From: Lysinibacillus xylanilyticus
GTDB taxonomy: Bacteria; Bacillota; Bacilli; Bacillales_A; Planococcaceae
NCBI RefSeq assembly: GCF_001183605.1
Contig: NZ_LFXJ01000005.1
Coordinates: 868,001 to 932,000 of the forward strand
Reading direction: 5' to 3'
Length of the DNA: 64,000 bases
Position 1 is the stretch's first letter; each line of letters begins with the position of its first letter. The notes beneath the pieces are model-generated. The model was not told the origin of the DNA and did no database searches. It saw nothing but the letters and a program-made list of their open reading frames with translations. Shown one piece after another: positions 24,162 through 33,610 of this stretch. Made by a program: the position numbers and the translations under genes.

Positions 24162-24791
24162 TTATTGCGGGGCTTTCGTTTGAAGCAACTTTATCCCCAT
24201 TCCAATAAATATCATTCCTGTTATCTTATTCAGAATCATTCCTACCTTTTGGTTTCCTCTTAGCTTTTTAGTAACATACGAGGAAAAATAAGCAACAAAT
24301 AAACACCATAGTAGTCCGGTTGCTGTAAAAGTAAGTCCTAAAATTAAAAAAGAAATAGGACTTGATGCCTTAACATCTATAAACTGTGGGAGAAACGCAA
24401 TAAAAAATAAAGAAACTTTTGGATTCGTTAAACTTGTTAAAAGTCCCTGTATATAAATTTTTCTTAAGTTTAATTTATTTGATGATGCTTCGAAACCGAT
24501 GTTTGACTTATCAAGTATCATTTTAATCCCTAAATAAACGAGATAAATAACTCCAATAATTTTAATGGTGTTAAATAATACAATAGATTTTGTTAGTATG
24601 ATCGATAAGCCAAAAGAAACTAATAACGTATGAACTAAGGAGCCAGAAATAATACCAAGCACAGAGTAAATACCAGCTCTTCTACCCTGTGAAATACTTC
24701 TACCAACAATATACATGGTGTCCGCACCAGGGATTAGATTTAATAAAATCCCTGTTAATAAAAACATTTCATAATTAATAATACCGTACAT
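24162..24791 (-). CDS. LysE/RhtB-family amino-acid exporter
   Basis: 209 residues, about six membrane segments. The start LLTGILLNLIPGADTMYIVG contains the family signature N-x-x-PG-DT, and LLTSLTNPKVSLFFIAFLPQ is the second conserved block. LysE-type proteins export basic or small neutral amino acids through the plasma membrane. It stands alone on the minus strand with a weak upstream AGAGGTG RBS. The specific substrate cannot be predicted. Confidence 0.9.
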   Translation of the reverse strand: MYGIINYEMFLLTGILLNLIPGADTMYIVGRSISQGRRAGIYSVLGIISGSLVHTLLVSFGLSIILTKSIVLFNTIKIIGVIYLVYLGIKMILDKSNIGFEASSNKLNLRKIYIQGLLTSLTNPKVSLFFIAFLPQFIDVKASSPISFLILGLTFTATGLLWCLFVAYFSSYVTKKLRGNQKVGMILNKITGMIFIGMGIKLLQTKAPQ

Positions 24792-25110
24792 AAAGCACCT
24801 CTATCTCTTTTTTTGGGGTGCCCTTATCGATATTAAAGTAAATGAATGAAAAATAAAAGGTTTTTTTACAAGTGATAAAAGTGGTTTTTTGGAAAATTTA
24901 GGAACTACAATTGTTAGAGTAATAATTGGATTTTTGGTCAGATGATGAAGCAACTGGAAAGACGCTTTTTTTTAATACTTTTTTCTTTTATCAACTAATA
25001 TCATAGGTTAGTTAAAAAAGGGAATTTATAGGTAATTGTAGAATGATTAAATATAATCTTCTATATTGTATTTTCAAACTGTGTACCAAATTTGATAGGA
25101 GTGACTATAA
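24792..25110. other. intergenic region
   Basis: AT-rich promoter-like spacer between divergent genes. No repeat, hairpin or small gene that I can support. Confidence 0.4.
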
Positions 25111-25704
25111 TTGCCTTTTGATATTAATGAAGTATACCCTTATTGCCCATTTATCACCAGAACGGTGGAAGTTGGTGGACTTACTAAATCACAGCTTATT
25201 CAGAAATTGCAACAGTACTCTATCTTGATGAATGAGTATGGTGAGAAGTTATTTACTGATGATAAATTTACGACTTCTGATAAGAAATACAACCTACATA
25301 CTGTTGAACTAACTGTTGGAGATCTTGGTTTTCCTGATGGAGCTAACACGGATCAAATCTTTAAAAGAGCTGTGGAACTTGGTTTGAAATTGTGTCCGCT
25401 TGAGCTAGGACCGCACCTAAGGATAGAGTATTTGGATCAAACTGAAGGTTATTCAGGGAATTCCTTACAGAAACAACAAGCTCCATCTGGCTCTATAACA
25501 ATAGCATCCGAAATACTATCTGAAGACGATAATTTTCCTAAAGGTTTCTATCTTAGACGAATTAACGGTGTTTTATGGCTTCGTGGCTACTGTGCTGATC
25601 ATCTACACGTGTGGAACCCTAACGATCATTTTATCTTTTGTCAAAAAACACTACTGGAAAAGAATAATGAACTTGAATATGTGAATAAGGTGAATGCGTT
25701 GTAA
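25111..25704 (+). CDS. hypothetical protein, full length
   Basis: 197 residues from a TTG, with AGGAGTGACTATAA ahead. No signal peptide or membrane segment. The sequence has an ordered alpha/beta character: TVELTVGDLGFPDGANTDQI, LGLKLCPLELGPHLRIEYLD, and a C-terminal RRINGVLWLRGYCADHLHVW. Proteins of this kind occur as uncharacterised orphans in Bacillaceae. I cannot name a function. Confidence 0.7.
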   Translation: MPFDINEVYPYCPFITRTVEVGGLTKSQLIQKLQQYSILMNEYGEKLFTDDKFTTSDKKYNLHTVELTVGDLGFPDGANTDQIFKRAVELGLKLCPLELGPHLRIEYLDQTEGYSGNSLQKQQAPSGSITIASEILSEDDNFPKGFYLRRINGVLWLRGYCADHLHVWNPNDHFIFCQKTLLEKNNELEYVNKVNAL

Positions 25705-25752
25705 TTCTCCTGAAAAGAGGAAATTAAAATTCCGTTTTTGAGGAGGTTATTT

Positions 25753-26078
25753 ATGAAAAATAAATAAAGAATTCTCACTGTTGTATTATTTATTTTATTA
25801 GGAAATAGATATGTTTTTGTTGCTATTTCTAAATATGAGCCTTCGGAAAAATATAGTGAACTAGAAGCACTCAACTGAAACAAGAAAATGAGTATAACTC
25901 TGTATATGAATGGTCAAAGTCTTCTAATTTACATGGTACTCCATTTAGTTATAGTCTTATCATATTGGTTGTTGTCTGGAAAAATGTGGTTAGAGAAGAT
26001 GCTTTTATAATCTCTGAGAAGGATGGTCTTCAAATACATTTATCAAACCAGCCAGAAGAGATTATTTTAGGAAGATGA
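25753..26078 (+). pseudogene. decayed exported or membrane protein
   Basis: A start with AGGAGG is followed after four codons by a stop (MKNK-stop), then the frame goes on as a hydrophobic segment (ILTVVLFILLGNRYVFVAIS), and later another frame carries SYSLIILVVVWKNVVREDAF and QIHLSNQPEEIILGR before a stop at 26078. A single secreted or membrane protein broken by at least two mutations is the best reading. Family unknown. Confidence 0.5.
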
Positions 26079-26218
26079 ATTAATAATTATCCAAAAGCAA
26101 TAAATTTAATAAGTTTGCAAGACATCCTTAGGGGTGTTTTTGTTTTGCTTTAAAAAGTTAGTATCTATCAGAGTTTCTCATCCTTTGGTTATTCAGTATT
26201 TGCCTTACATGTTGTAAA

Positions 26219-26244
26219 AGGCTAACAATGATGGTTAGCCTCTT
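26219..26244 (-). terminator. hairpin after the SGNH hydrolase gene
   Basis: AGGCTAAC and GTTAGCCT are exact complements; on the minus strand they are followed by TTTTAC. It is 60 bp beyond the stop. Confidence 0.55.
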
Positions 26245-26305
26245 GCCTAATAATAAGTAACAGCTCATAAAACAAAAAGGATTTGATTATACTGACAGCC
26301 ATTAG

Positions 26306-26941
26306 CTATAACGGGGAATATCCGAGCTTACTAAGAGCTAATGCCATTTGATAATATCCCCTACTATTAGGATGAACTCCTCCTGATGATATAAAAGCTT
26401 TTTCATTCCCTTTAAATACACTATAGATATCAGCTACTTTAACATTCATCTCCCGACCAAAGCTATTAATTAATGAATTAAACGCTCTAATGCCCTCATC
26501 TGCTATAGGAATATCACTAAATGGATTGTATAAATTCTGTAACCGTAAAATATATTTATCCTGTTTGTCTAGATGGTGAATTTTTTCTAATATTTTTGAG
26601 ATGTTTTTCCCTGCTTGTTTAATAGCATGAGATATTATTTCCTCGTTCTTATTTATTAAAAATTCTTTAGCAGCGTTTATTAAATCATCCCCTCCAGCGG
26701 TTATCGTGATGATATTTGCACACTTTACAGCTTCCGTAACAAACGGGGCATTGAGCATTCTTAAAACATCCTCTGTTGTTGCCCCAGACCTTGCATGTTT
26801 TTGATAAGAAATACGTTTTTTTAAAATTTGCTGGCTTAGACATCTATAATATTCAACATATCCAGGGTCCAAAAACGGAACTCCAATACCCACAGTAAGG
26901 GAATCGCCTATCGCAAGATAACGTAAATGATTAAAATCCAT
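26306..26941 (-). CDS. SGNH/GDSL-type esterase or lipase
   Basis: 211 residues with the four SGNH blocks: AIGDSLTVG (Ser about 14), a Gly at SGATT, TITAGGDD where the usual GxND Asn is Asp, and GGVHPN with the catalytic His near residue 195. No signal peptide, so it should be cytosolic. These enzymes cleave short acyl esters or lysophospholipids. The N-to-D change in block III is a deviation from the standard oxyanion residue. It is a single gene. Confidence 0.85.
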   Translation of the reverse strand: MDFNHLRYLAIGDSLTVGIGVPFLDPGYVEYYRCLSQQILKKRISYQKHARSGATTEDVLRMLNAPFVTEAVKCANIITITAGGDDLINAAKEFLINKNEEIISHAIKQAGKNISKILEKIHHLDKQDKYILRLQNLYNPFSDIPIADEGIRAFNSLINSFGREMNVKVADIYSVFKGNEKAFISSGGVHPNSRGYYQMALALSKLGYSPL

Positions 26942-27356
26942 ATTTCACCTCAACTAATTAGTTATGTTCTTATAATATTCAGTAAAAGATGAATGGCGAA
27001 CTTAGAATAATGGAGAAACTAAGCCTAGACAAAGATAGCAATTGTATACTCCACTGTACCTCTTTAAGGATTAGTTAGATCGAGTTTTTTCAAATAAAGG
27101 TACAAAAACAAACAAGATAATAATTATCTAAATATGTTTATATGGTATCCCACTGTATTTTCACCGAATTATAACATCTTGTTAGATTTGGAAAGAAAAA
27201 GCCGCAGCGTTTGCACACGCTATAGCTCAGAATTGAACAAATATAATGTAAACTCGAAGGGAGGTTGTGGCGGTAAGGCTTTTTATTATGGAGTCATTTA
27301 GTGACAAATATTTACTTTTATTCTATATTATTAAATAGATTGGAGGTAGCATTGTT
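26942..27356. other. intergenic region
   Basis: Holds the outward promoters of the divergent genes at 26941 and 27357. A short GC-rich piece (GCCGCAGCGTTTGCACACGC near 27200) resembles the GTAGCG stretches ending the YjcZ cassettes. No gene is seen. Confidence 0.4.
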
Positions 27357-27614
27357 TTGGATAAGGAAAAATTAATATTAGATATTCTAGAAGGATTAAA
27401 TAATCAGGAAGAGCCTAAATTTTATGATTTTGAAATTGAAAAACATACATTCGGAGAAGTCGTTGAAGTGATCCAAGAAAAAGGGTTCATTTCTGGTGCG
27501 AGTATTTATCGTGAATGTCTAGAGAATAAAGTAATATCGGTTTCCTTGAATAAGGCCAAGGTTGAATCGAAAGGATTAAATTACATAGAAAATAATATTA
27601 TGAGTCACGTCTAA
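27357..27614 (+). CDS. YjcQ-family protein
   Basis: 85 residues from a TTG with GGAGGTAG ahead. LILDILEGLNNQEEPKFYDF and YIENN at the end are typical of YjcQ, a winged-helix-like family found in Bacillus chromosomes and phages. Its role is unknown; structural relatives bind DNA, so a small regulator is plausible. It stands alone. Confidence 0.75.
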   Translation: MDKEKLILDILEGLNNQEEPKFYDFEIEKHTFGEVVEVIQEKGFISGASIYRECLENKVISVSLNKAKVESKGLNYIENNIMSHV

Positions 27615-27649
27615 CTGGTGTGGCTTTTTCTTTTGCTTTGAAACTTTAA

Positions 27650-27856
27650 ATGCAATGAAAGGCGAAAAGCTTATAATGTCAAAACTCTTCATAAATATCG
27701 TTTATGGTTTATTATTAAAAGGCTTAAAGTTAAGTAGATTTGAATATTTTAGCAATGTAAATATAAAACAGCTGGAGAAAATGAAGTATTAAGTTTTGTA
27801 AAGCAAACTCTAAAAGCGAATGTAGAAGAATTAATTAGTGAATATCTAAATAAATG
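27650..27856 (+). pseudogene. unidentified gene fragment
   Basis: One frame ends TAGENEVLSFVKQTLKANVE, then ELISEYLNK and a stop just before the terminator at 27859. Upstream in other frames nothing continues. It is a helical C-terminus of unknown origin. Confidence 0.25.
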
Positions 27857-27858
27857 AA

Positions 27859-27886
27859 AACCAGGTACTTAAAAGAGTACCTGGTT
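27859..27886. terminator. bidirectional hairpin
   Basis: AACCAGGTACT pairs exactly with AGTACCTGGTT. It lies between a plus-strand fragment and the minus-strand small membrane gene. Confidence 0.65.
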
Positions 27887-27952
27887 CAGTTTGTAGACAA
27901 TTTTTAAATTTTTTGAGTCTGTCTACAAAATAAAATAGATCAACTTTTTTAT

Positions 27953-28156
27953 TCAGTTATACCAAATTGATAATAATCTCATAATATCATCTGATATAAC
28001 TAATACAAACACTAAGACACTAGTGACGATTGCATATTTTTTTGCTTTCGTATTAGCCTTATGGAAGGTAACAATAATTGTCTGAAAGCCAAAAAATACA
28101 ATTAGAGACCATAAGGCTGGTTCAATAATTAGAGCAAATAAAGCTTCTATTGCCAC
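27953..28156 (-). CDS. small membrane protein
   Basis: 67 residues from a GTG with AAGAAGG ten bases ahead. Two membrane helices: EPALWSLIVFFGFQTIIVTF and YAIVTSVLVFVLVIS, with a short basic stretch (HKANTKAKK) between. No recognised family. Confidence 0.55.
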   Translation of the reverse strand: MAIEALFALIIEPALWSLIVFFGFQTIIVTFHKANTKAKKYAIVTSVLVFVLVISDDIMRLLSIWYN

Positions 28157-28316
28157 TAAAATAACCTTCTTTCATTGTTAAGGTAATTACAGTGAAGTAT
28201 CCACCCAGTAAGTTATTACATACTCTAAAATATACATAATTTGTATAAGGATTTCCATATTTGTTACATATTACTTGTGTTTTTATTTCAACATATGCCA
28301 ATTAATCTAATGTTTC

Positions 28317-28705
28317 CTTTGGACGAAATACCCTTGATCTAGAAAATTCCATTCATAAGCATCTACAGCTGTCGAGTAAGCTCTAGAGATTTCGTCATAA
28401 GCTCCTTTATAATTACAAAAATATGCCTTAAATCTCATATCTACAGAAGGTGCACGAAGTCCAGCGTACACTGTAGCCCCTGTTACACTACTATAACCTG
28501 AACCGTTACTCCAACTCCCACCAGTGCTACCACAAAAGTAAAAGGTGTTATTAAATTAGTATCACTATCGATTAACGGTTCAATTACATTTCCTTCCTCA
28601 TCGTAAAAAGTAGCTTCACTAAAATCAACTCCAGTTACTGAACCTCTGAATACGTCGTGATTTGAGAATAAGGAGTTGGATGTTCCGTACCCAATCTTCG
28701 TTTAA
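28317..28705 (-). pseudogene. frameshifted secreted or coat-like protein
   Basis: On the minus strand one frame reads TKIGYGTSNSLFSNHDVFRG, then SEATFYDEEGNVIEPLID, and after a frameshift near 28545 continues FTFCGSTGGSWSNGSGYSSV, ending EWNFLDQGYFVQRKH and a stop at 28317. No start codon precedes it. The Gly/Ser-rich segment suggests a surface or coat protein. The frame break plus lost start show it is dead. Confidence 0.5.
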
Positions 28706-28711
28706 AACTGA

Positions 28712-28858
28712 CTATTCAGTTGTGAAAGATGAATCGATCCGAGAGGAATTAATCGTTGAACAGTAACGTACTCCATAAAGTCCTTCTAACTGCTTGGATA
28801 TTTCAGCAAGCGAAGGATAACTATGAAATAAGTCGCTTGGTGCTGGAATGTAAGACTA
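28712..28858 (-). pseudogene. unidentified C-terminal fragment
   Basis: A minus-strand frame reads PAPSDLFHSYPSLAEISKQL, then YGVRYCSTINSSRIDSSFTT and stops at 28712. Only the C-terminus remains, directly upstream of the previous pseudogene. Not identified. Confidence 0.3.
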
Positions 28859-29047
28859 AACTTGTCATTTCTTGCGCTTACCCGGGAAATTATTTTTTAT
28901 TTCCTAACCTGTAACCACTTTTCAAAATGACTATTGGTAAGGCTGATAAAAAATAATGCGGTGGTTGAAGCTTCACAATATGGTTTTTGTTAATTAAGTC
29001 TGTGATTAAAAATTTGAATATTACTTTAAAAGGAGATTCGAGGGCAA

Positions 29048-29531
29048 ATGGCAAAATTCAGATACGTCTATACAATTTTTTGGAACGATCCTCGTGTGGT
29101 TGAGGAAATGACAGCAAAGGATAAATACTTCTACCTGTATTTGCTGACAAATGAAAGTACAACTCAAATTGGCATCTATCAAATTAAGCAAATAGCTTTT
29201 GATATGGGTTACTAAATGGGGAGTGTTGGAGCATTACTACAACGCTTCAGAGACCATCACAAGCTTATTAAATACAATGAAGAAACTCGTGAAATAGCTA
29301 TTAAAAACTGGGGCAAATACAACCTGAATCGTGGAGACAAACCGATTCTTGATTGTGTGAAATCAGAACTAAAAAGAAGTGAAAGATACTTCATTAATTC
29401 AGTGGGTAGGCGAAGTAGACTCGAATGATTCTGTACGTAACGTCTCCGAGTCGTATTACGATATGTCACACGATACGTATAACGTAACGCAAGAAAATGA
29501 AGCAGTAATGAAGCGGATATCTTGGTGCTGA
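29048..29531 (+). pseudogene. phage DnaD-like replisome organiser, broken
   Basis: RBS AAGGAG and ATG at 29048 open KFRYVYTIFWNDPRVVEEMT and DKYFYLYLLTNESTTQIGIY, the standard start of Firmicute phage DnaD-like proteins. A stop follows at GY (about 29214), the frame resumes with LLQRFRDHHKLIKYNEETRE, AIKNWGKYNLNRGDKPILDC, then is lost by a frameshift after SELK. Thus at least two lesions. It is a relict of a prophage replication module; no companion phage genes remain nearby. Confidence 0.75.
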
Positions 29532-29556
29532 AGCAGCCAAAGAAGGAGCAAATAAA

Positions 29557-29607
29557 ATGAAAACAGCTAAACTTGTGCAACTTGCAAATAATGTAGCTGC
29601 AAAATAG
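29557..29607 (+). pseudogene. fragment with RBS, 16 codons
   Basis: AAGGAG before ATG at about 29562 and MKTAKLVQLANNVAAK, then a stop. It may be the truncated start of the next phage gene after the DnaD-like one. Confidence 0.25.
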
Positions 29608-29868
29608 AAGATGACCAGCAAAGCTAATTTAGCTAGGGGGTCTTTATTATTTACTTAGTCATTATCAACCATAAGTCTTAAGCCTGATAGGGTATCAGTC
29701 TATTATTGTATTTACGAGTAAATAAAACTTTGATATTCTATTTATGGGAAATATTTCTTAATTAAGGGGGGCAATAAAGGTGTTAAAGTGAACAAAAAAT
29801 TATATTTTTGGGGCATTAATTAATGTTTTAGAAAGTGTATGTCTAGAAATCAAGGAGGCAGTTCTTTT

Positions 29869-31932
29869 ATGAAAAATAAACTATCTGCGGTGTTAGCCGC
29901 TACATTAGCGTTAACGATGAGCCTACCAACAGGGGCTATGGCGCTTTCTAGCAGTCAGACTACGGTTGTGGCTAGCCAAGAATTAGCTAGTCAAGAACTG
30001 AAAAAGATCGCGGCAGAAAAAGCTACTTTACTCACGAAATCCTATGAGACGACTAGCGTGCAGTATGCGCTAATTGATAATGGCAAGCTTATTTTGTCGG
30101 GTCAGACAGGTAAGAACGATATGAAAGGGAAACAGCCGCTGACTAAAGATACCCTATACGGGATTGGTTCAGTCAGTAAAATGTATGCAACGGCGGCTGT
30201 GATGAAATTGGTCGACGAAGGAAAAGTGGATTTGGATACTCCTGTTGTCCACTATGTTCCTGATTTCAAAATGAAAGACGAACGATACAAAAGCATTACG
30301 CCACGTATGCTGTTGAACCACTCCTCCGGCTTACAAGGTAGTACGCTTAGTAATTCATTTTTATTTAATGATAAGGATACCTATGCCCATGATAACTTGT
30401 TGCAGCAATTGGCGAACCAGAGCTTGAAGGCGGATCCTGGCGCGTTCTCTGTATACTGCAACGACGGTTTTACGCTAGCCGAGATTATGGTGGAAAGAGT
30501 CAGCGGTATGAGCTTTACCGAATTTATACATCAACGGTTTACTGAACCCTTAAAGCTAAATCATACGAAAACGCCGCAGGACAATTTGGAAGACGATAAG
30601 CGAGCAGGTCTTTATTTTCCAACGTTCCAAGGACAGCTTCCTACTGAATCGGTGAATGTGATTGGTACGGGAGGGATCTCTTCCACAGCAGAAGATATGG
30701 TGAGATTCTCACAAATATTTATGGGACAGGAAAAAGGAATCCTCTCTGATAAGGCAGTCAAGGCGATGGAGCAAGAGGAATATAAAAAAGGAATGTGGCC
30801 AGGGGATGGAGATAATATTGTAAACTATGGTCTTGGTTGGGATAGTGTGAAACTATATCCATTCAGTGAATATGGGATAAAGGGCTTGGCTAAAGGCGGC
30901 GACACGGCACTGCAACATGCTTCACTGGTCGTACTTCCTGAACAGAAGATGGCAGTGGCTGTGTTGTCCTCCGGCGGCAGCAGCACTACAAATCAACTGA
31001 TGGCGACTGATATACTGCTCGCCGCGCTTAAAGAGAAGGGCACAATTAAGGATATCAAGCCGAACAAATCCTTTGGCAAGCCGGTCAAGGCCAAGATGCC
31101 TCAAGACGTAGCAAAGCAAGCAGGTTTTTACGGCAATAGTTTCAGTCAATTCAAAATAGAAATTACGAAGGATGGAGAACTGATCTTACCATCTAATCCA
31201 GAAGAAAAATATGTATATACTGCGGATGGAAGCTTTATTAATGCGGAAGGTACCTCCAAGTTCAACTTCGTCACAGAGAAGAATAGACGAACATATTTGA
31301 GGGAGAGCACATTTATATCGCTGCCAGGCTTAGGGCAAGCAATGATTACACAATATGTAGCCGAGAAACTAGAAGACAATGTGCTATCGAAGGAAACCAC
31401 TGCCGCATGGGCAAAGCGGGAAGGCGTCAACTTCTATCTTGTGAGCGAGAAATTTAGTTCTATGCAATATTTAATGATGCCTTCCACACAAATTACTAGC
31501 AAGGAAGGCTATTGGGAAAGCAGAAAAATTACAGGCCCTAACACGGCGATGCATCAGTTCCAAATACCTGTGATGGGTGGCCGGGATACGTCGGAAGCCC
31601 GTTTCTATACAGAAGGCGATGAATATATGGAGATATCCGGATCTTTATACGTAAGTGAATCCAACGTAAAACCACTGGATGCAGGCCAATCATCCAAAGT
31701 TACGCTGCAAGGAAATGGGCATGCGAAATGGTTTACGATCCCACAAGCGGCAGCAGGAAAAACGATGACCGTGGCGTTGCCATCAAAGAGTTCGTTCGCG
31801 GTGTATGATGAGGAGGGTGTATGCGTCAATTTTACTGTTGTGAGCGGCAATAACAAAGTAAAACTGCCGAAGAACGGAACAGTTGTATTTGCTGGCGCGC
31901 CGAACTCGGAATTTGCAATTACGTTGAACTAG
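29869..31932 (+). CDS. secreted serine hydrolase (beta-lactamase/PBP4* fold) with long C-terminal region
   Basis: Start at 29869, ten bases after AAGGAGG; the frame opens at 29839. The 687-residue protein has a signal peptide (KNKLSAVLAATLALTMSLPT, cut after AMA), a class-C-type serine hydrolase domain at about 40-390 with SVSK (Ser near 101), Y-C-N near 195 and KGGD near 344, and a 290-residue beta-rich C-terminal part. Likely an extracytoplasmic esterase, D-peptidase or beta-lactamase relative. It is clearly richer in GC and CGG/GCG/GGC codons than neighbours, pointing to horizontal transfer from a Paenibacillus-like source (inference). Its 3' end abuts an SLH remnant. Confidence 0.85.
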   Translation: MKNKLSAVLAATLALTMSLPTGAMALSSSQTTVVASQELASQELKKIAAEKATLLTKSYETTSVQYALIDNGKLILSGQTGKNDMKGKQPLTKDTLYGIGSVSKMYATAAVMKLVDEGKVDLDTPVVHYVPDFKMKDERYKSITPRMLLNHSSGLQGSTLSNSFLFNDKDTYAHDNLLQQLANQSLKADPGAFSVYCNDGFTLAEIMVERVSGMSFTEFIHQRFTEPLKLNHTKTPQDNLEDDKRAGLYFPTFQGQLPTESVNVIGTGGISSTAEDMVRFSQIFMGQEKGILSDKAVKAMEQEEYKKGMWPGDGDNIVNYGLGWDSVKLYPFSEYGIKGLAKGGDTALQHASLVVLPEQKMAVAVLSSGGSSTTNQLMATDILLAALKEKGTIKDIKPNKSFGKPVKAKMPQDVAKQAGFYGNSFSQFKIEITKDGELILPSNPEEKYVYTADGSFINAEGTSKFNFVTEKNRRTYLRESTFISLPGLGQAMITQYVAEKLEDNVLSKETTAAWAKREGVNFYLVSEKFSSMQYLMMPSTQITSKEGYWESRKITGPNTAMHQFQIPVMGGRDTSEARFYTEGDEYMEISGSLYVSESNVKPLDAGQSSKVTLQGNGHAKWFTIPQAAAGKTMTVALPSKSSFAVYDEEGVCVNFTVVSGNNKVKLPKNGTVVFAGAPNSEFAITLN

Positions 31933-32059
31933 CTACAGCAAAAGCTGGTATTGCAATTGGATATTATGATGAAAAATTTAAACCACATAACGAATTAAAC
32001 GTGCTCACATGGCAGCATTCTTATCTCGTGCAATGAAATATGTAGAGGATAATATATAA
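31926..32059 (+). pseudogene. remnant of an SLH module
   Basis: In the frame overlapping the previous stop codon: ELATAKAGIAIGYYDEKFKP, HNELN, then a one-base shift to RAHMAAFLSRAMKYVEDNI and a stop. This is the end of an S-layer homology domain (A-x-x-G-I-x-x-G-Y...F-x-P...R-A-x-M-A-x-F-L). The SLH-anchored gene it belonged to has been replaced by the serine hydrolase gene. Confidence 0.75.
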
Positions 32060-32064
32060 TACAC

Positions 32065-32178
32065 AAAAGTCACTCATTTGAAAAATAATGAGTGACTTTT
32101 TTGATTATGATTTTGTAGTATTGTACCTGCTCAATGCTTTTGTATTTATGTTTAAAATAATAGTACCCCAGAAAGTAC
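32065..32178. repeat. terminator plus GTACCCC repeats, scar A
   Basis: A hairpin AAAAGTCACTCATT / AATGAGTGACTTTT with T-run (32065-32102), then TGTACCTGC and, at about 32161-32178, AGTACCCCAGAAAGTACCCC. The same order (AGTCACTCAT hairpin, ACCTGC, GTACCCC pair) occurs at 34233 and 41753. Likely scars of one recombinase-borne element type. Confidence 0.5.
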
Positions 32179-32397
32179 CCCAATTAAAAGATTCTATACG
32201 AGTATATTTGGAATAATACTAACCCCACAAACATTTTGGGGGCACTTTTCCCTTATGCTCTTTAATGGCTATGATTTAGAAATTATTTAATCTATTATAT
32301 TAGGATAAGCCCTAGTGAGATAAATGTGCTTTATTGGAGGTTAATTAACGAAAAGCACACCACGTTTTTTCTTCTGCAGATAGTCAGCTTTTAAACG

Positions 32398-32428
32398 AAA
32401 AAAAGACCGTCAAATTGACGATCTTCGT
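32398..32428 (-). terminator. terminator of the 32454-32759 gene
   Basis: On the minus strand AGATCGTCA pairs with TGACGGTCT, followed by six T. Confidence 0.75.
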
Positions 32429-32453
32429 TATTAAATAAATCACCCCAATTGCA

Positions 32454-32759
32454 TTACTTTACAATTTTGTCACGGTACATAACAAATGTAACTACGTTTA
32501 ATAATATAGTAAAGCTGACAAGTATTGCTGAAACAAAAGCCATAGTACCCATTGTATCCATCAGAGAAGAAAAATCTTCATTTTTCACCAATATATAGCC
32601 ATGAAAAATTTGTAAACAAATTGCGATTGCGCACGCGCTAAAACTAATCATAGAAAATGCGACCCATTTCTTGCTTTTTTGTTTTTTATATCCTAAAAGA
32701 TTAACAAATGAGGCAATCAAAGCTACTAATCCAAGTATTATGCTAAATAAATTAATCAT
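32454..32759 (-). CDS. small membrane protein
   Basis: 101 residues with three membrane helices (FSIILGLVALIASFVNLLGY; AFSMISFSACAIAICLQIF; AFVSAILVSFTILLNVVTFV) and basic loops (KKQKSKK). RBS GGAGGGAG is strong. It has its own terminator. No family recognised. Confidence 0.65.
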   Translation of the reverse strand: MINLFSIILGLVALIASFVNLLGYKKQKSKKWVAFSMISFSACAIAICLQIFHGYILVKNEDFSSLMDTMGTMAFVSAILVSFTILLNVVTFVMYRDKIVK

Positions 32760-33016
32760 AAAAATACTCCCTCCTCATATCTTCAAACGAAAAATAGTTA
32801 AATAAGTTACCTACTAATTACTTAACATTTGTTCATAATTATTGTAAATAAACTTGTGAGGGAGAGTTTAAGGAGTTGACAATTTTGCTACACCCAAACC
32901 CTCTTGGCATTGTCGTGGTTAAAAAAGGATCCCCAATTCATATGCGAATGGGGACTCTTTATTGTTGTTTAATTACATGTTATTGCACTAGTTGCTTTTT
33001 TGCTAGGTTCTATATT
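32760..33016. other. intergenic region with a hairpin
   Basis: Contains TCCCCA-ATT / AAT-GGGGA (about 32930-32956) followed by CTCTTTATT, terminator-like. The apparent 67-codon plus-strand frame across it lacks an RBS and looks like chance. Confidence 0.4.
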
Positions 33017-33610
33017 CTAAGGAATTTTACCTGTATATGGCGGAATAGGTCTAGCGTGACAATTAAATTGCTTTTTTAGAGATGCTTCATTTTTCCAGTC
33101 GTAATAGTGAGAAAAGTTTTTCTTTAATTTTGCGAATGCTTTTTCTTTTGTCCAACCTTTGGCGGATTTATTTGGATAAATAGTGATTGATTTTACGCCA
33201 CTTCTCTCTATCCAATATGCTTTAATAATATGAGTAGCCCCACCTGGGTCAATTCTGAAAGGTGTCACTGCAGGTAGTGAGTCTAATATAATATTTTCTT
33301 TTATATGTAGTTCGGAATCAATTGTGACCTATTCAAAAGTATCGTCCTCACTAAATTCATTAGTATAGAGAGGAACCCCAAAAGTAAACTCAATTCCAGA
33401 AGGCAGTGTTTCTTGTCCCGAGTTAAATTGAGTACTTTGTAATATTTCATCTTTTTCTTCATCAGTCATATATTCATATAACTTTTCATCTACTAACGTC
33501 AATACTTCTAAAGCCTCTTCTAAGCTTGGTAATACATCCTCAGCATTATTAGAACTTGCATTTACATTAAAGTGCCCACGATTTTGTCACCCAAAACGTT
33601 TGATGATGAA
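33017..33610 (-). pseudogene. DUF2599 secreted protein with internal stop
   Basis: On the minus strand one frame runs RGHFNVNASSNNAEDVLPSL ... FTFGVPLYTNEFSEDDTFE, meets a TAG near 33330, and continues through HIKENIILDSLPAVTPFRID and PGGATHIIKAYWIERSGVKS to KNEASLKKQFNCHARPIPPY, the DUF2599 core with its Trp/Tyr and single Cys. The family holds secreted or lipid-anchored proteins of unknown role. The stop and absent signal peptide make it a pseudogene, unless translation restarts at the GTG of 33268. Confidence 0.6.

Noticed and set aside
32876-33079. 67-codon plus-strand frame
   Set aside because: No RBS, low protein-like character, contains a terminator-like hairpin and overlaps the end of the DUF2599 pseudogene on the other strand.
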